Source: Prorocentrum cordatum (lineage: Eukaryota > Sar > Dinophyceae > Prorocentrales > Prorocentraceae). From it: a stretch of DNA of 64,000 nucleotides. The notes beneath the pieces were generated by a model. The model did no database searches. It saw nothing but the letters and a program-made list of their open reading frames with translations, and was not told where the DNA came from. Positions 53,655-63,639 of the stretch are shown in pieces. The position numbers were made by a program, and so were the translations under genes. The stretch is taken from positions 364,291-428,290 of the forward strand of contig CAUYUJ010004558.1 in NCBI GenBank assembly GCA_963575745.1. The letters run 5' to 3'. Position 1 is the first letter of the stretch; each line of letters starts with the position of its first letter.

Positions 53655-54085
53655 GACTCCTGGAGGAGGGTGGGGATGCAGATGAGGGCTGCCAGCGTGC
53701 GTGGGCAGAGGGCGCTCCGCGCTTCGCGGCGTGACCTGCATTCCCCCCCTGGCGCTGACGCTGCGGGCGGGCACAGCAGGGACTCCGTGAGATTGGGCGA
53801 ATCAGTGAACAGGGGTAACTACACCCATGCTCTTAGACAGGAGAGTGGCTATCTAGTGCTGGCCCACGCCAAGTTCGTCGATTTTGCCGACCCACCCCCA
53901 CACGGAATTGGCAGAGCGGGCATTTGAAGGCCAAGCGGTGGGTTTAATATCGAAAACCAAGGCTGTGTTATAAATGGACGCCGATGCATATGCAAGCGCG
54001 GAAGTTGGAGCTCGACCGTGCTGCAACAAATTGGGCAGAGCAGACTCTCTTGAAGCAGAACTGAACGAAACGCCGCAGCAAACCT
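53655..54085. other. Unique sequence, nothing recognised
   Basis: No coding block, RNA or repeat identified on either strand. Confidence 0.4.
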
Positions 54086-54088
54086 GTG

Positions 54089-54127
54089 CTCCCCAGAGTT
54101 TCAGAGACTCTCTGGAACTCTGGGGAG
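54089..54127. other. Strong hairpin, 19-bp stem
   Basis: CTCCCCAGAGTTTCAGAGA pairs with TCTCTGGAACTCTGGGGAG, with a single G-U-type mismatch and almost no loop. Confidence 0.75.
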
Positions 54128-54158
54128 CAAGCCCGTGAGCTCCGGAGAGCAGGAACAC

Positions 54159-54183
54159 CTCGAACGGCCTAAGGCCGTTCGAG
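54159..54183. other. Perfect palindrome, 12-bp stem
   Basis: CTCGAACGGCCT and AGGCCGTTCGAG are exact inverse copies around one base. It follows the previous hairpin by 31 nt. Confidence 0.8.
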
Positions 54184-54519
54184 TTGCCCCTCTCCCGAGC
54201 GAGGACAGGGCCAGCATTGGATGCTCCCTTATCCTTCCATCCTCCCTCCTCCCCTTGCTCCCCCTTCAGATCTGAGCCAAACCCGGACCTTCCTGGAGCC
54301 CAGCCCTGATCAGGCCGCTTTCAGACTGAAAGACTTCAAACCATGCTCTTCAGTCCTCCTCCTCATCTCTTCTGCTCCTCCCTCCTAGTTACCCCTCCTC
54401 ATCCCTTCTGCTCTTCTCGACATTCGGCTTCTCCGAGGCCTGGTCGGAGGGGCAGGGTAGGGTGTCGGTCGGATTCGGGTTCCTCTTCTATGCTCTGCCT
54501 CATCCCTTCTGTTCCTTCC

Positions 54520-54600
54520 TCCTCCCCCCCTCCTCCTCCTCCTCCTCCTCCTCCTCCTCCTCCTCCTCCTCCTCCTCCTCCTCCTCCTCCTCCTTTCACT
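54520..54600. repeat. (CTC)n microsatellite
   Basis: Pure CTC triplets ending just before the spliced-leader relic. Confidence 0.95.
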
Positions 54601-54605
54601 TGTCC

Positions 54606-54627
54606 TCCGTAGCCATTGTGGCTCAAG
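54606..54627 (+). other. Spliced-leader relic
   Basis: TCCGTAGCCATTGTGGCTCA followed by AG differs from the known dinoflagellate leader at one base (G for T in the TTTT run). An SL RNA gene would have a GT donor next; here the following bases are ATGCATGCG. So this looks like a leader copied from a trans-spliced mRNA back into DNA. Confidence 0.85.
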
Positions 54628-54750
54628 ATGCATGCGTTTTTCGGGCAGAGAACGGGTACCACTATTCCAAGGTCGGACCAGAAGAGTTCTGTGAGCTCCT
54701 GTCGGAGCAACATCCACAACGATCACCTCCGCATCAGCCAGCGCTGGTAA
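54628..54750 (+). CDS. 40-codon ORF directly after the spliced leader
   Basis: The ATG follows the leader without any spacer, and the frame stops with TAA. It starts MHAFFGQRTG. Probably a leader-adjacent remnant rather than a working gene. No similarity recognised. Confidence 0.2.
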   Translation: MHAFFGQRTGTTIPRSDQKSSVSSCRSNIHNDHLRISQRW

Positions 54751-54779
54751 ACTAAAGCATTTCCAGTTCCTGCGCGGGC

Positions 54780-55680
54780 TAGTGCACTCACCCAGTAGCG
54801 GTTTGGCGGAGTCTGGCCATGATCGCGTTGTTGGCGCTGGCTGCGAGGGCTCCTCCGATGACGGGCGCGGTCGCTCTGCGCGCTCCTCCACCTCGGAAAC
54901 TCAGAGCCGCTCGGACCGCCCCCGTGTCCCCGAGCTCCGCAGGGCCAAGGACAGGGCGAAGGAAGCTGAACGTCGACGCGCAGCCGCCCCTGTGGATTCT
55001 GGAGCCCGTGCTGCTGGTCGTCGGGGCGCTCCCCCCGAACTGAATCAGAGATGCGCCAACGGGCGGCCGACGCGGCCTTCGAGACGGAGCGCGACGGCTT
55101 GGACTCGGACATGGTCCCCACCCTCCCCTCGCAGCCGACCCCAACGGCCTCAGGTGGCTCGGCATCGGCTGGCGCTGCCCCCAGCGGTCGCCCAGGTCCC
55201 AGCGGCGGTGGTGCAGGAGCCGACCTATGGCGTTCGTATCTTGACGAACGCGAGAGGGCATGCGGCAACCCACCTATGGCCCCAGCGCGCGGCCACCCGC
55301 CCGCCTTCGCTCCTCCGGGCCCTCCTCCCGCTGCTGCCTCTGGTGGCCCGCCGATCGACCAGCACTCCGTCCTCCAGCAGACCCAGTCCGCCATCATCGC
55401 CAGCATGGACGCTTCCCTCACGGCTGGTGTCGCCCACATCACCTCGACCATGGAGTCCCGCGTTGGCGCGGTCGAGCAGAGGGTGGATCAGGCAGATCAC
55501 CGCCCACATCAGGGAGGATATAGGTTTTCTGTCGAAGGTGGGAGTCCGACGCGGCCGCGACGGCTCCTCGCTGCAAGGAGGACCTGCCGAAGGCCAACTT
55601 CCTCGCCTCTGCCGCGCCCCGCCTTGCCGACGCAGGCGTGGCAGAGGCTGACTACGCCGTTGAGGCAGAGCCGTTGGGCA
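54780..55680 (+). pseudogene. LINE ORF1-like region
   Basis: Ser/Arg/Asp- then Pro/Ala/Gly-rich sequence: RVPELRRAKDRAKEAERRRA in one frame, then AADAAFETERDGLDSD and SYLDERERACGNPPMAPARG in a second, then DQITAHIREDIGFLSK in a third. At least two frameshifts (near 55040 and 55490) are needed to follow it. A function in RNA binding is only an analogy to other LINE ORF1 proteins. Confidence 0.5.
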
Positions 55681-55688
55681 AGTGAAGC

Positions 55689-57050
55689 GTGCCCCACTGC
55701 AGAGGCGCTACCGAGCTGAGAGTTCGCCGGGCTCGCAAGGTCCTGCTACGCACGCGCATCGGCCGTGGACAAAGCCGCGAGCTCCGAACCGACACTCCAG
55801 CAGGACCCTCGGCGCCGATCAACGTCTGCGCGGACCAGAGCCGCACGAAGGTGGCGCATGAGATCCGCCACAATCGTCCGGCGAAGGCGCTTGGCAGGAT
55901 GGTCGGGGCCGACAGAAACATTTTCGTTGATAAGATGGCCCGCTCCATCACCATGTCGCGAAGGGCCTTCATGCGGGTCTCGAGCGCCACCTCCGCCGCC
56001 ACCCCCCCACGTCCACTTGGTCGCCGACTGCGCTGCAGGAGCTCGGCTTCAACCGCGCGGGGTCGGAACCGACGGCGGCGGCAGTTCTGGCACCCGGACA
56101 GGAAGATTGGTCTCCTTAGCACCATCGCGCGGCTGTTCAGCAAGCCAATGGAGAACCCAGGCTTGCGCTGTGCCCCCTGGAACGCGAGGGTGCTCTGTCA
56201 CCACCAGCTGCGCACTGCTAAGAAGAAGCTCGATTACATTTGCCCCGTTCTCCGTGCAGGGGCCATCGCTGGCACGCAGGAGGTCCGCGGGTCGGCCGCG
56301 CGCCTGCGCGGCCTGATAGATCGCATGGGCTTGGAGCACCAGCTCCTCCACAGTTTGGACAACTCCCCTTCGGGCCCCGACGGCAGTCACTCATCTTCCT
56401 CCTCTTCTTCGCGCTCTTCCCCCCCCGTGGATCGGGAGGCCTTTGGAGGTGTTGCTACGATCTTCCCTGTCAAGCAGCGTCCTGGAGTTGTCCTTCGATC
56501 GCGTTTCCATGCTTGTGCTAAAGCGCTGCGAGCATGCGCTGTCGTGGAAGCTTGGGCAGAAGCAGGATACTTCGTGACGCACCGGAACATCCGCGACCAC
56601 GATCTGTCACGTGAGCAGGGTGCTAGGGCGGCGTGGGCTATCCGCGCGGGCCTCCAACGAAGGGTGGCGGCCCCCACGGTCACTTCGTCATCATCTCGGG
56701 GGATTTCATCCACGGTGGGAACGCCGAGGTGGAGGGCCCGCTCGTTCCTGGCGGCGAGCCCCGCGCTGCTCTCCACCCCCGCGGTCGCCGCCGGCAGCAG
56801 GCTCTCCGACTGGCAACGGAGACGGTCGCGCCCGGGCCCGCCCGGCCGCGCCGAGGCCGGCAGCTCGCCACCCCGATCGACAAGATACGCATCGGTGCCC
56901 TTCGGCGGGCGCCAGCACAATCACGGCAGCATGGGCAGGATCACGGCGCTGCGCATGAGCTATACGCGCAGGGGTTCTCCGATCACGCCACGCCCCCAGC
57001 AGCTCGGCTCAGCTTGGTCTCCCCGCCCGAGGCCAGAGCGGCAGACCTCG
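55689..57050 (+). pseudogene. LINE endonuclease domain (APE type), broken
   Basis: CAPWNARVLCHHQLRTAKKK and AGTQEVRGSA stand where the WN and QE motifs of APE endonucleases are expected, in one frame (W near 56180, QE near 56270). HFVIISGDFIHGG (GDFN-like) lies near 56690 in another frame, and FSDHAT (SDH motif) near 56975. The Asn after GDF is replaced by Ile. The frame changes show it is not translated as one protein. Confidence 0.7.
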
Positions 57051-57589
57051 GGCAACGTCGCGCTGATCCCCGACTTCATCCCCGACCGCCCTCGCTTCGG
57101 CCCGGTGGTCCAGACCTACGAAGAGGCGGCCCTGCTCGAGCATCGCCCCCCCGCCCGCAAGGATTCGCATTCACGGGCGGTTTTTGCAGCGCGTTGCAGC
57201 GGCCAGTCGACGCGCCATCTTACGGAACGCCCTGGGCGGCAAGGCCCCCTCGGCCATGATGCGGAGGCAGTTGGGGCGCGCGGTGCGGCGACAGGATCCG
57301 ACGCTGGCCAAATGTCTGATGCGCAGCTGCCCGCGGGCATCGCAGGTCATCCAGATCGAACCCCCCGCTGGAGTTACCGATGCGGAAGGTCGACTTCGCG
57401 CCCCGGCCCTCCACCGCGGTCTGGAGCCACGGACGCTCCGCAACGGCCGGCTGACCCCCCTGGACCCGCAGCCGTCGCAGGGAGAGATGAAGAAGGGACA
57501 GGCGTAGGAGATTTAGCTGGACGAGTTCGGCGTTAAAGACGTAGACTGGAGCCTCCAACAGCCGCCGACAGAGCCCACCATCGCTCTGG

Positions 57590-58930
57590 CGCTTCGGATG
57601 GTTTGCCGCGCCACACCTGGGCCAGACGGGCTCGGTCCGAAAGCGAGGCTGAGTTCCAGGATGGGCAGGAGAACCCTGGCTCTTGCGAGGCATTGGCAGA
57701 TGGCTGGATTCCCCGCGTGCAGCTGCTGGAAGCACAGCGTTGCGATCTTGCCTGCCGCGAGCGCGCGGCTCGAGGGCCCTCGCGAAGTCATTCGGCGGCC
57801 CGGACAGAGTAGGCCGCTGGCGCTGGAGAACAGTTCGAAGAAATCAGTCACGTGGACCATCGACTTTTGCAGAGGGGGGGCGCGGCCGAGATCCACTGCG
57901 CCCCCGCGCGCAAAAGCTTCCTGCGCGGCCGCAAATGTTGCCCCAACACTGCCGAGCTCGACGCTTACTCACGCGTCGCTGCCACGAAGGCCCAGAGCAT
58001 CGGTGCCCCTTCTGGCCCGCCAGCCCACGCCAAAAGGGCACCGTGCCGCGCGGGGAGCGACAGCCACATCAATGCCTTTTCTGATCCGCCAGCCGATCCC
58101 CAAAGGACACAGCGCCTGATGGGGGCTACAGCAGCGTCGGTGCCCTAAATGGTCTACCAGCCGGCACTTCCCGATGCTCACGTCCTTCAGCTTCGGCCAG
58201 GCCTTCCCGAGCCTCGAGCATGCCTGGATCTTCCTCGCCACCCAGCAGATGATGGCGCCACTCGGCCTCCAGGCGGCCCTGCGGGTCAACTACGAGAGGG
58301 CGCAATGTTTTGCCGCCACTCGCTCCCGCCCGCTGCCCCCCCCCCGGCCCCCTCGGGCATCTTGCAGGGCGACCCCGCAAGCGGCACGCTGCACGTCTCG
58401 GCAGCTCACCCTTTCGGCCACGACATGGAGACCCACATTGACTCGAAGGGCCGAGACCGCACGAGATGGCGCGCCGATGATCTTGGAGCTGGAGTGCTCG
58501 GTCGCCGCGGTCTCTGCACCATCGCCCGTGTTTTCAAGATGGCGAAGGTGGCGGCAGGCTTGCAGATCAGAGCTGCCAAGTGCTTCGCCATCCCCGTCGG
58601 GGCTCCTTTCTCCGAGCTCCTGGCGCAGCAGGCGCGGCTCCTCCTCGCGGGCGCGCGCGAGGACTAGTGCGACTTCCATGTCTGCCAGGTCCTCGAGTAC
58701 CTTGGCGCGCCCCTTGGGGCCCGGAGCGGAGCCGGCGGCCCTGTGGCAGGCGCCGCTCGCCAAGTTCCAGGAGCGGGCGGGGGAAGTGGCTCGCTCGCGG
58801 GCGGACGCCCATGCTGCTGCCCTCCTGTACGCGGAACGCTGCATCGCAGTCCTGGGATGCAAGGCCCAGTGGCTCGAGCCGCCGGTGGAGCTCAGGAAGA
58901 TCGAGCGCTCCCTGCTGCCGAAGCTGTTCC
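57590..58930 (+). pseudogene. LINE reverse transcriptase domain, broken
   Basis: RATPGPDGLGPK at 57606-57641, SFSFGQAFPSLEHAWIF at 58178-58230 in one frame, GILQGDPASGTLHVSAAHPF near 58355-58415 and RADDLGAGVL near 58470 in a second, then a TAG (58665) and LEYLGAPLGARS downstream in that frame. The catalytic Asp of motif A appears as Ser in FSF. Motif C keeps ADD. The copy cannot be active. Confidence 0.8.
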
Positions 58931-59419
58931 GGCTCCCTGGCACCTGAATGGGGGACTGGGAGCGGCACGAGCTGCCCGAGGCTTCGGGCCCGTCGATCCG
59001 CTCAGGTTCGACGCGGTGCCAGGCTCGCCTCCGCGCGGCTGCGACGACTCTCTCGTGCTGGAGGTCCGAGGCCATTGCCCTGCGTAGCGCTGCCCGCAGG
59101 CACTTCCCCATGGTCATGGCTCGGCTGCGCGCCTTGCTCCGAGGCGATGGCCATCACCCTCCAGCGAGCGGCCAGAGCTGGTGACTCCAACCCGCGGGAG
59201 CGGGCAGTTCGTGCATTTCCAGACGTGCAGCGCGCTGCGCTGGTCATCATCGCGTTGGGCCTCTTGCCTTCCCTGGAGGGAGTCGCGCCGACCCCGCCGC
59301 AGCTGACGGCGACGGGGGCGCGGACCGTGATCCCAGCTCCCCGGCGCCGCGCCTGCGGCCGCAAGCCACCCTCTCTCCTTCCCTCCTCCGATCGGCCCTC
59401 TGCTCCCCATCCCGCTTGC

Positions 59420-59970
59420 ATCGCCGTATGGCTTCACGCCTGTGCCGCTCGTTCGGGACCCACGAGGCCGAGGCTGTCAGGGTGGACGGGTCGGCCGTCG
59501 TATCGGCGATTCATCGGATCCCGCCATCCTGGCGAAGTGTTTGCATCAAAACCTGGGGAGGGGGTTGGATCACCGAGTCGAGGATGCGTAACCCGTACAG
59601 GGGCTGCGTCTGGAGGTGTCCTGGGCATCGCGAATCCTTCAAGCATTGCTTTTGTCACTGGTCGACTATGCATATGCTTGCCCGTAGACCGTTAAAGTCT
59701 GATCTCCCTGCCCCCTTGTTATGGATCCCCTCTCGTTCTGGGCCTGATCCACACCCAATCCGAAGCTTTTCGAACACGCAGCGTTCGATATTCATCTGTG
59801 TCGTCTGGCTCGCCAAGAGAGTCGGGCCCATTCGATTCGACCTCGTTAGATCGTGCTGCCTTGCAGGCTGTCGAATCGCCTTTTCGGCGGTATTCGTCGA
59901 TGGCTGCAGCGGCGTCGTTTATGAGGACATGACGCGCCCCCCCTCCCTACGACGCTCCAATCTCCTTTCA
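59420..59970. other. Unique sequence, nothing recognised
   Basis: Could include LINE 3' flank; no motif, RNA or coding block identified. Confidence 0.35.
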
Positions 59971-59974
59971 CCTG

Positions 59975-60078
59975 TCCTCCTCCTCCTCCTCCTTCTCCTC
60001 CTTCCTCCTCCTGCTCCTCCTCCTCCTCCCCCTCCTCCTCGCCATCATCATCATCAGCAGCATCAGAATCAGCATCAG

Positions 60079-60122
<44 letters not shown>

Positions 60123-60215
60123 GCATCAGCATCATCATCATCAGCATCAGCATCATCATCATCATCAGCATCATCATCATCATCGCCAGCAGCAGCAGCA
60201 TCACCATCGTCATCA
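59975..60215. repeat. (CTC)n-(ATC)n compound microsatellite
   Basis: CTC triplets then CATCAT/CAGCAT triplets. Confidence 0.95.
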
Positions 60216-60439
60216 TCCCCTGCTCTCCCCCATCCCCGTACCCATGTACCGCGGCCCGGTAGGAGCAGCAGCAAGAGCAGCAACAGCCAGGTTTCTTCTC
60301 CTCCATCTCTTCTTCCTCCTCTTCCCTCCTCCTCCTCCACCTCCTCCTCCTCGTCCTCGCCCATCCGTATGCACGCTCTGCGCTGCTACCAAATTCGGTC
60401 ATCGTTTGAAGTCGGGCAATGTCCACATGTTCGTTTCTG

Positions 60440-60851
60440 GTTCTCTTCCTCCGCCTCCTCCTCCTCCTGCTCCTCCTCCCTCCTCCTCCTCCTCCTCCTC
60501 CTCCTCCTCCTCCTCCTCCTCCTCCCTCCTCCTCCTTCCTCCTTCCCCTCCTACTCCTACTCCTCCTCCCTCCTGATCCTCCTCATCCTCCTCTTCCTCC
60601 TCCTCCTCCTTCTCCTCCTTCTCCTCCTCCTCCTCCTCCTCCTCCTCCTCCTCCTCCCTCCTGCTCCTCCTCATCCTCCTCCTCTTCCTCCTCCTCCTCC
60701 TCCTTCCTCCTCCTCCCCAGGGAACGCTGTGCCTCCTTCCTCCTCCTCCTCCTCCTCCTCTTCCTCCTCCTCCTCATCATCATCATCATCAGCATCATCG
60801 TCGTCTTCGTCATCATCATCAGCATCATCAGCATCATCATCATCATCATCC

Positions 60852-60895
<44 letters not shown>

Positions 60896-61085
60896 GTCAT
60901 CATTGTCGTCATCATCATCATCATCATCATCATCAGCACCAGCACCAGCACCAGCATCATCATCAGCCTCATCATGAACATCATCTTCATCTCCATCAGC
61001 ATCATCATCATCATCATCAGCATCATCGTCATCATCATCATTCTCATCGTCGTCGTCATCGTCATCAGATCCACCATCACCATCA
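60440..61085. repeat. (CTC)n-(ATC)n compound microsatellite
   Basis: About 330 bp of CTC followed by about 310 bp of ATC and GTC triplets. Confidence 0.95.
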
Positions 61086-61099
61086 TCATCCATCCCTTG

Positions 61100-61640
61100 T
61101 CTTTGAACACAGGTATAACTCTTCGTGGGCACTTCACACGACGCGTCGGCATCATAATCTATACTCCAAATGGCTTTCAAAATGTGATTATCGCCCTAGG
61201 CACGGGCGCATTCGTTTTCAAAGGGCCCAGCAGCCCAACAGTTGCACGGGTGGAAGGCGGGTGGTCTTCAAATATAGTTATCGCCTTCGCTCCGCGCACA
61301 TTGTGCGGAAAGGCCCCAGACAACAGCTACACGGATAGAGGGCGTCTCCTGCTCAAAATGGCGTTCTCTCTTGAGATCCTCTCACGGTGCACGACCCGAA
61401 ATTGAGAATTGTGCAAATACCACACGGATGGAGGGCTGCTTCTGTTCAACAAGATGTCGTCTGAGATTTCATCGAACTCCATGACCAGGAGCTGAACATC
61501 AGAAACGCGTTCACGGTTGGAGGCCAGTTCCGCTGCATCACGGGATCAGTATTGAACATGGAAGGCTTCGACGATCCCACCACGCATTTGCATGTCACAT
61601 CTTACGGCTGGGCCGATGGAGGGCGGGTTCGTTTCAGACG
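61100..61640 (+). repeat. Degenerate tandem repeat of about 95 bp
   Basis: ACA(C)GGATGGAGGGC / CGGGTGGAAGGCGG words, each followed by (T)CAAAAT..CG words, recur near 61245, 61330, 61420 and 61610. A related word stands at 29630. One frame is open for 98 codons from 61112 without a recognisable domain. Confidence 0.5.
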
Positions 61641-61804
61641 GAGCCATCGCCTGAATGGCAGGCCCCTGGGTCGCTGGCGTCCAAGCGGCCGCTTTCCGCA
61701 GTGAAAAGGGGTATCTTCTCGGACTCACGAGGAGGGGACTTGGGACGAGAGGGTGCATTGCAGCATCGTTGTTGCATCCTGGGTCTACTCTGGTCCTACT
61801 CCTG

Positions 61805-61926
61805 CCTCCTCCTCCTCCTGCCTTCTCCTACTCCTCATCGTCTTCCTCTTCCTTTTCCTCCTTTTCCTCCTCCTGTTCCTCCTTTTTTCCTCCTCCTGTT
61901 CCTCCTTTTTTCCTCCTCCTCCTCAG

Positions 61927-61999
<73 letters not shown>

Positions 62000-62030
62000 T
62001 TCATCTTCATCTTCATCTTCATCCTGATCC
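61805..62030. repeat. (CTC)n-(ATC)n compound microsatellite
   Basis: CTCC/TTCC words then pure ATC triplets (61925-62000). Confidence 0.95.
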
Positions 62031-62429
62031 TCCACTTGAGCCCCTGAGGCCCTCCCACATAATGAGATCTTAAGGCGACGCCCCCAGGAACCTCAAGCCG
62101 AGCGAGAGTGGGCAGTCGGCGTCGGATGTCTGAGAGAAGGAGGAGGAGGTGGAGGAGGGAGAGGAGGCTAAGAGCCCCCCCCCGTTCGACGCAGGACACG
62201 GTCCGAGAATTCTCATGAGAGTGGCCATCGAGGCGCTTCGCTCGTTCTTGGCGTTGTTGCTTGAGTGACCAGCCAGCGGGAGCGGCTTGATCTCTCCCGC
62301 ACCGAAGGGTTTACTGACGATCAGGACCGGTCTGCCTCACAAAGCCTACGAGGGGGCGCGCGCAACAGTGGACGCATCATCACAACAATGCGCCCGTCGG
62401 TGCCTGTAAGGCTTCGGGCTGCGCGCAAA

Positions 62430-62654
62430 CAGCCCCCCAGATGGTCCCGGCTGGCCTAAAAAGCCACCCGAGTAGTCTCAGTTGGCCTCAACAGGACCCC
62501 CGAGTAGGCCGGGGCGGTCTCAACACCCTGACGCCGCCTCCAGCGGCGCCTTTGGGGCGCTCCGCGCCCCAGGGCTGGGAAGCTGAGACCACCCCGGACC
62601 ACTCGGGGGGTCCTGTGGAGGCCAGCTGGGACCACTCCGGGGGCTGCTGAGACC
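62430..62654. mobile_element. Foldback element with arms of 70-100 bp
   Basis: CAGCCCCCCAGATGGTCCCG, CTGGCCT, CAACAGGACCCCCGAGTAGG and GGGGCGGTCTCAAC at the left pair with GTTGAGACC-, CCACTCGGGGGGTCCTGTGG- and CCAGCTGGGACCACTCCGGG-type sequence at the right. The centre has GCGGCGCC/GGCGCTCCGCGCCCC words. Confidence 0.75.
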
Positions 62655-62870
62655 GACCTGGACTACCTGGAGGGACTGTCTGTGCGCAACCCTGAGCCTA
62701 AGCTTTACAAGTCAGCGCAGCCAGGCCCAAGCGCATGTTCAAACGTCATGTCGACCAAGCGGCGGAGGCCTCAGGCTGCATCGCAATTCGCCACGTACCC
62801 GCCGTGAGATCCTGGATATGTCCAAGCCGATGAGCCTTGGTCGAACAAGCGCGCCATGGCACAGGACGGC
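62655..62870. other. Unique sequence, nothing recognised
   Basis: No feature seen on either strand. Confidence 0.35.
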
Positions 62871-62877
62871 GTGATGT

Positions 62878-63207
62878 GTGGCATGCGCGACGAGCATGGG
62901 TCATTGTCCGCCCTTCGATGGCCCAGCTGGCTCTCGATGGTTGGGTACTGGTTCCGACTTCTGGTTCGTACGCGTGTCAGCGCTGGACGAGTCAAGGATT
63001 GATAATGTGCTCTGGCGCGTATGTACACAAGACGACATCCAAACCTTCGACCTCGTGGCACCAGCGACGGCGCCGCCAGCGACGACGCCAGCGACGGGGC
63101 GCGGACAGGCGCGCCGAACAGTCGCTTTTGGCGGCCGGGGCCCTCCGAGCCCTCGGGGCCGACCCTTCGAGGATCGACGAATCTGTGGCTCGAGGATCCA
63201 GGATTGA
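62878..63207 (+). CDS. Unidentified ORF, possible exon or element fragment
   Basis: About 109 codons, with WLGTGSDFWFVRVSALDESR and IDNVLWRVCTQDDIQTFDLV, which is diverse enough in composition to look coding. After that it becomes Pro/Thr/Arg-rich. I recognise no family. A longer minus-strand frame (62771-63427) overlaps it but is Arg/Ser/Pro-rich and less convincing. Confidence 0.3.
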   Translation: MACATSMGHCPPFDGPAGSRWLGTGSDFWFVRVSALDESRIDNVLWRVCTQDDIQTFDLVAPATAPPATTPATGRGQARRTVAFGGRGPPSPRGRPFEDRRICGSRIQD

Positions 63208-63249
63208 CCCAGGAGCGAGGATCAGGTTCCAGGTTCGACAGCCCAGAGC

Positions 63250-63436
63250 TTGTCGCGTGACCCGGAGGCGGCCGCTGCGCTGACCTCCCGCTTCCTGGCG
63301 GCCGGATGCGCGGCAGCTCGCACGCGGTCGTCGCCCCTGTCCAGAGTCGTGTGGTGCCCTGCCTCGCGGGTGGCCTCGGCGCGGCTGGCCGCGCTGCCGA
63401 GCCTGCGCGGGAGCACCGGCGTGCCACGAGCCTAGA
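63250..63436 (+). CDS. Unidentified short ORF
   Basis: DPEAAAALTSRFLAAGCAAA, SRVASARLAALPSLRGST and a TAG. G/C-rich at third positions like the kinesin exons, but no domain and no clear splice site. Confidence 0.2.
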
Positions 63437-63639
63437 AAAGCTCTGACTTGATCCGCCGATCGGACCTCAATCGGACCGTGGACCTGACCGGTTCGACCAG
63501 TGGGGCCGCCGCGCGCTCACGGGACGGGGCCAGGGCCAGCAGAGATCCCAAGGTTCTTCCAGGAGAGAAGGCCGATCACCGAGGCAATTGTTCTGTTTGC
63601 GCGTCCGTGCCCTCAGTTGGCGCGGCGGCAGGTCTTGCA

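Larger units (their letters stand above)
54606..59300 (+). mobile_element. Degenerate LINE (non-LTR retrotransposon)
   Basis: Protein traces in the order expected for a LINE: an ORF1-like region (54780-55680), an APE-type endonuclease (about 56150-57000) and reverse transcriptase (57590-58930). They are spread over all three plus frames with stops. The motifs RTPGPDGL-like, QAFPSLEHAW, GILQGDPASGTL, RADDL and LEYLGAPLG are those of non-LTR RT. The 5' limit is taken as the spliced-leader relic; the 3' limit is not visible (no poly-A or target duplication found). Confidence 0.8.

Noticed and set aside
54606-54627. Functional spliced-leader RNA gene
   Set aside because: No donor GT follows the leader and no SL RNA-like 3' part is seen.
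62771-63427. Minus-strand frame of 218 codons
   Set aside because: Arg/Ser/Pro-rich without any motif. It overlaps plus-strand stretches with more protein-like composition, and other coding signal in the window is on plus.
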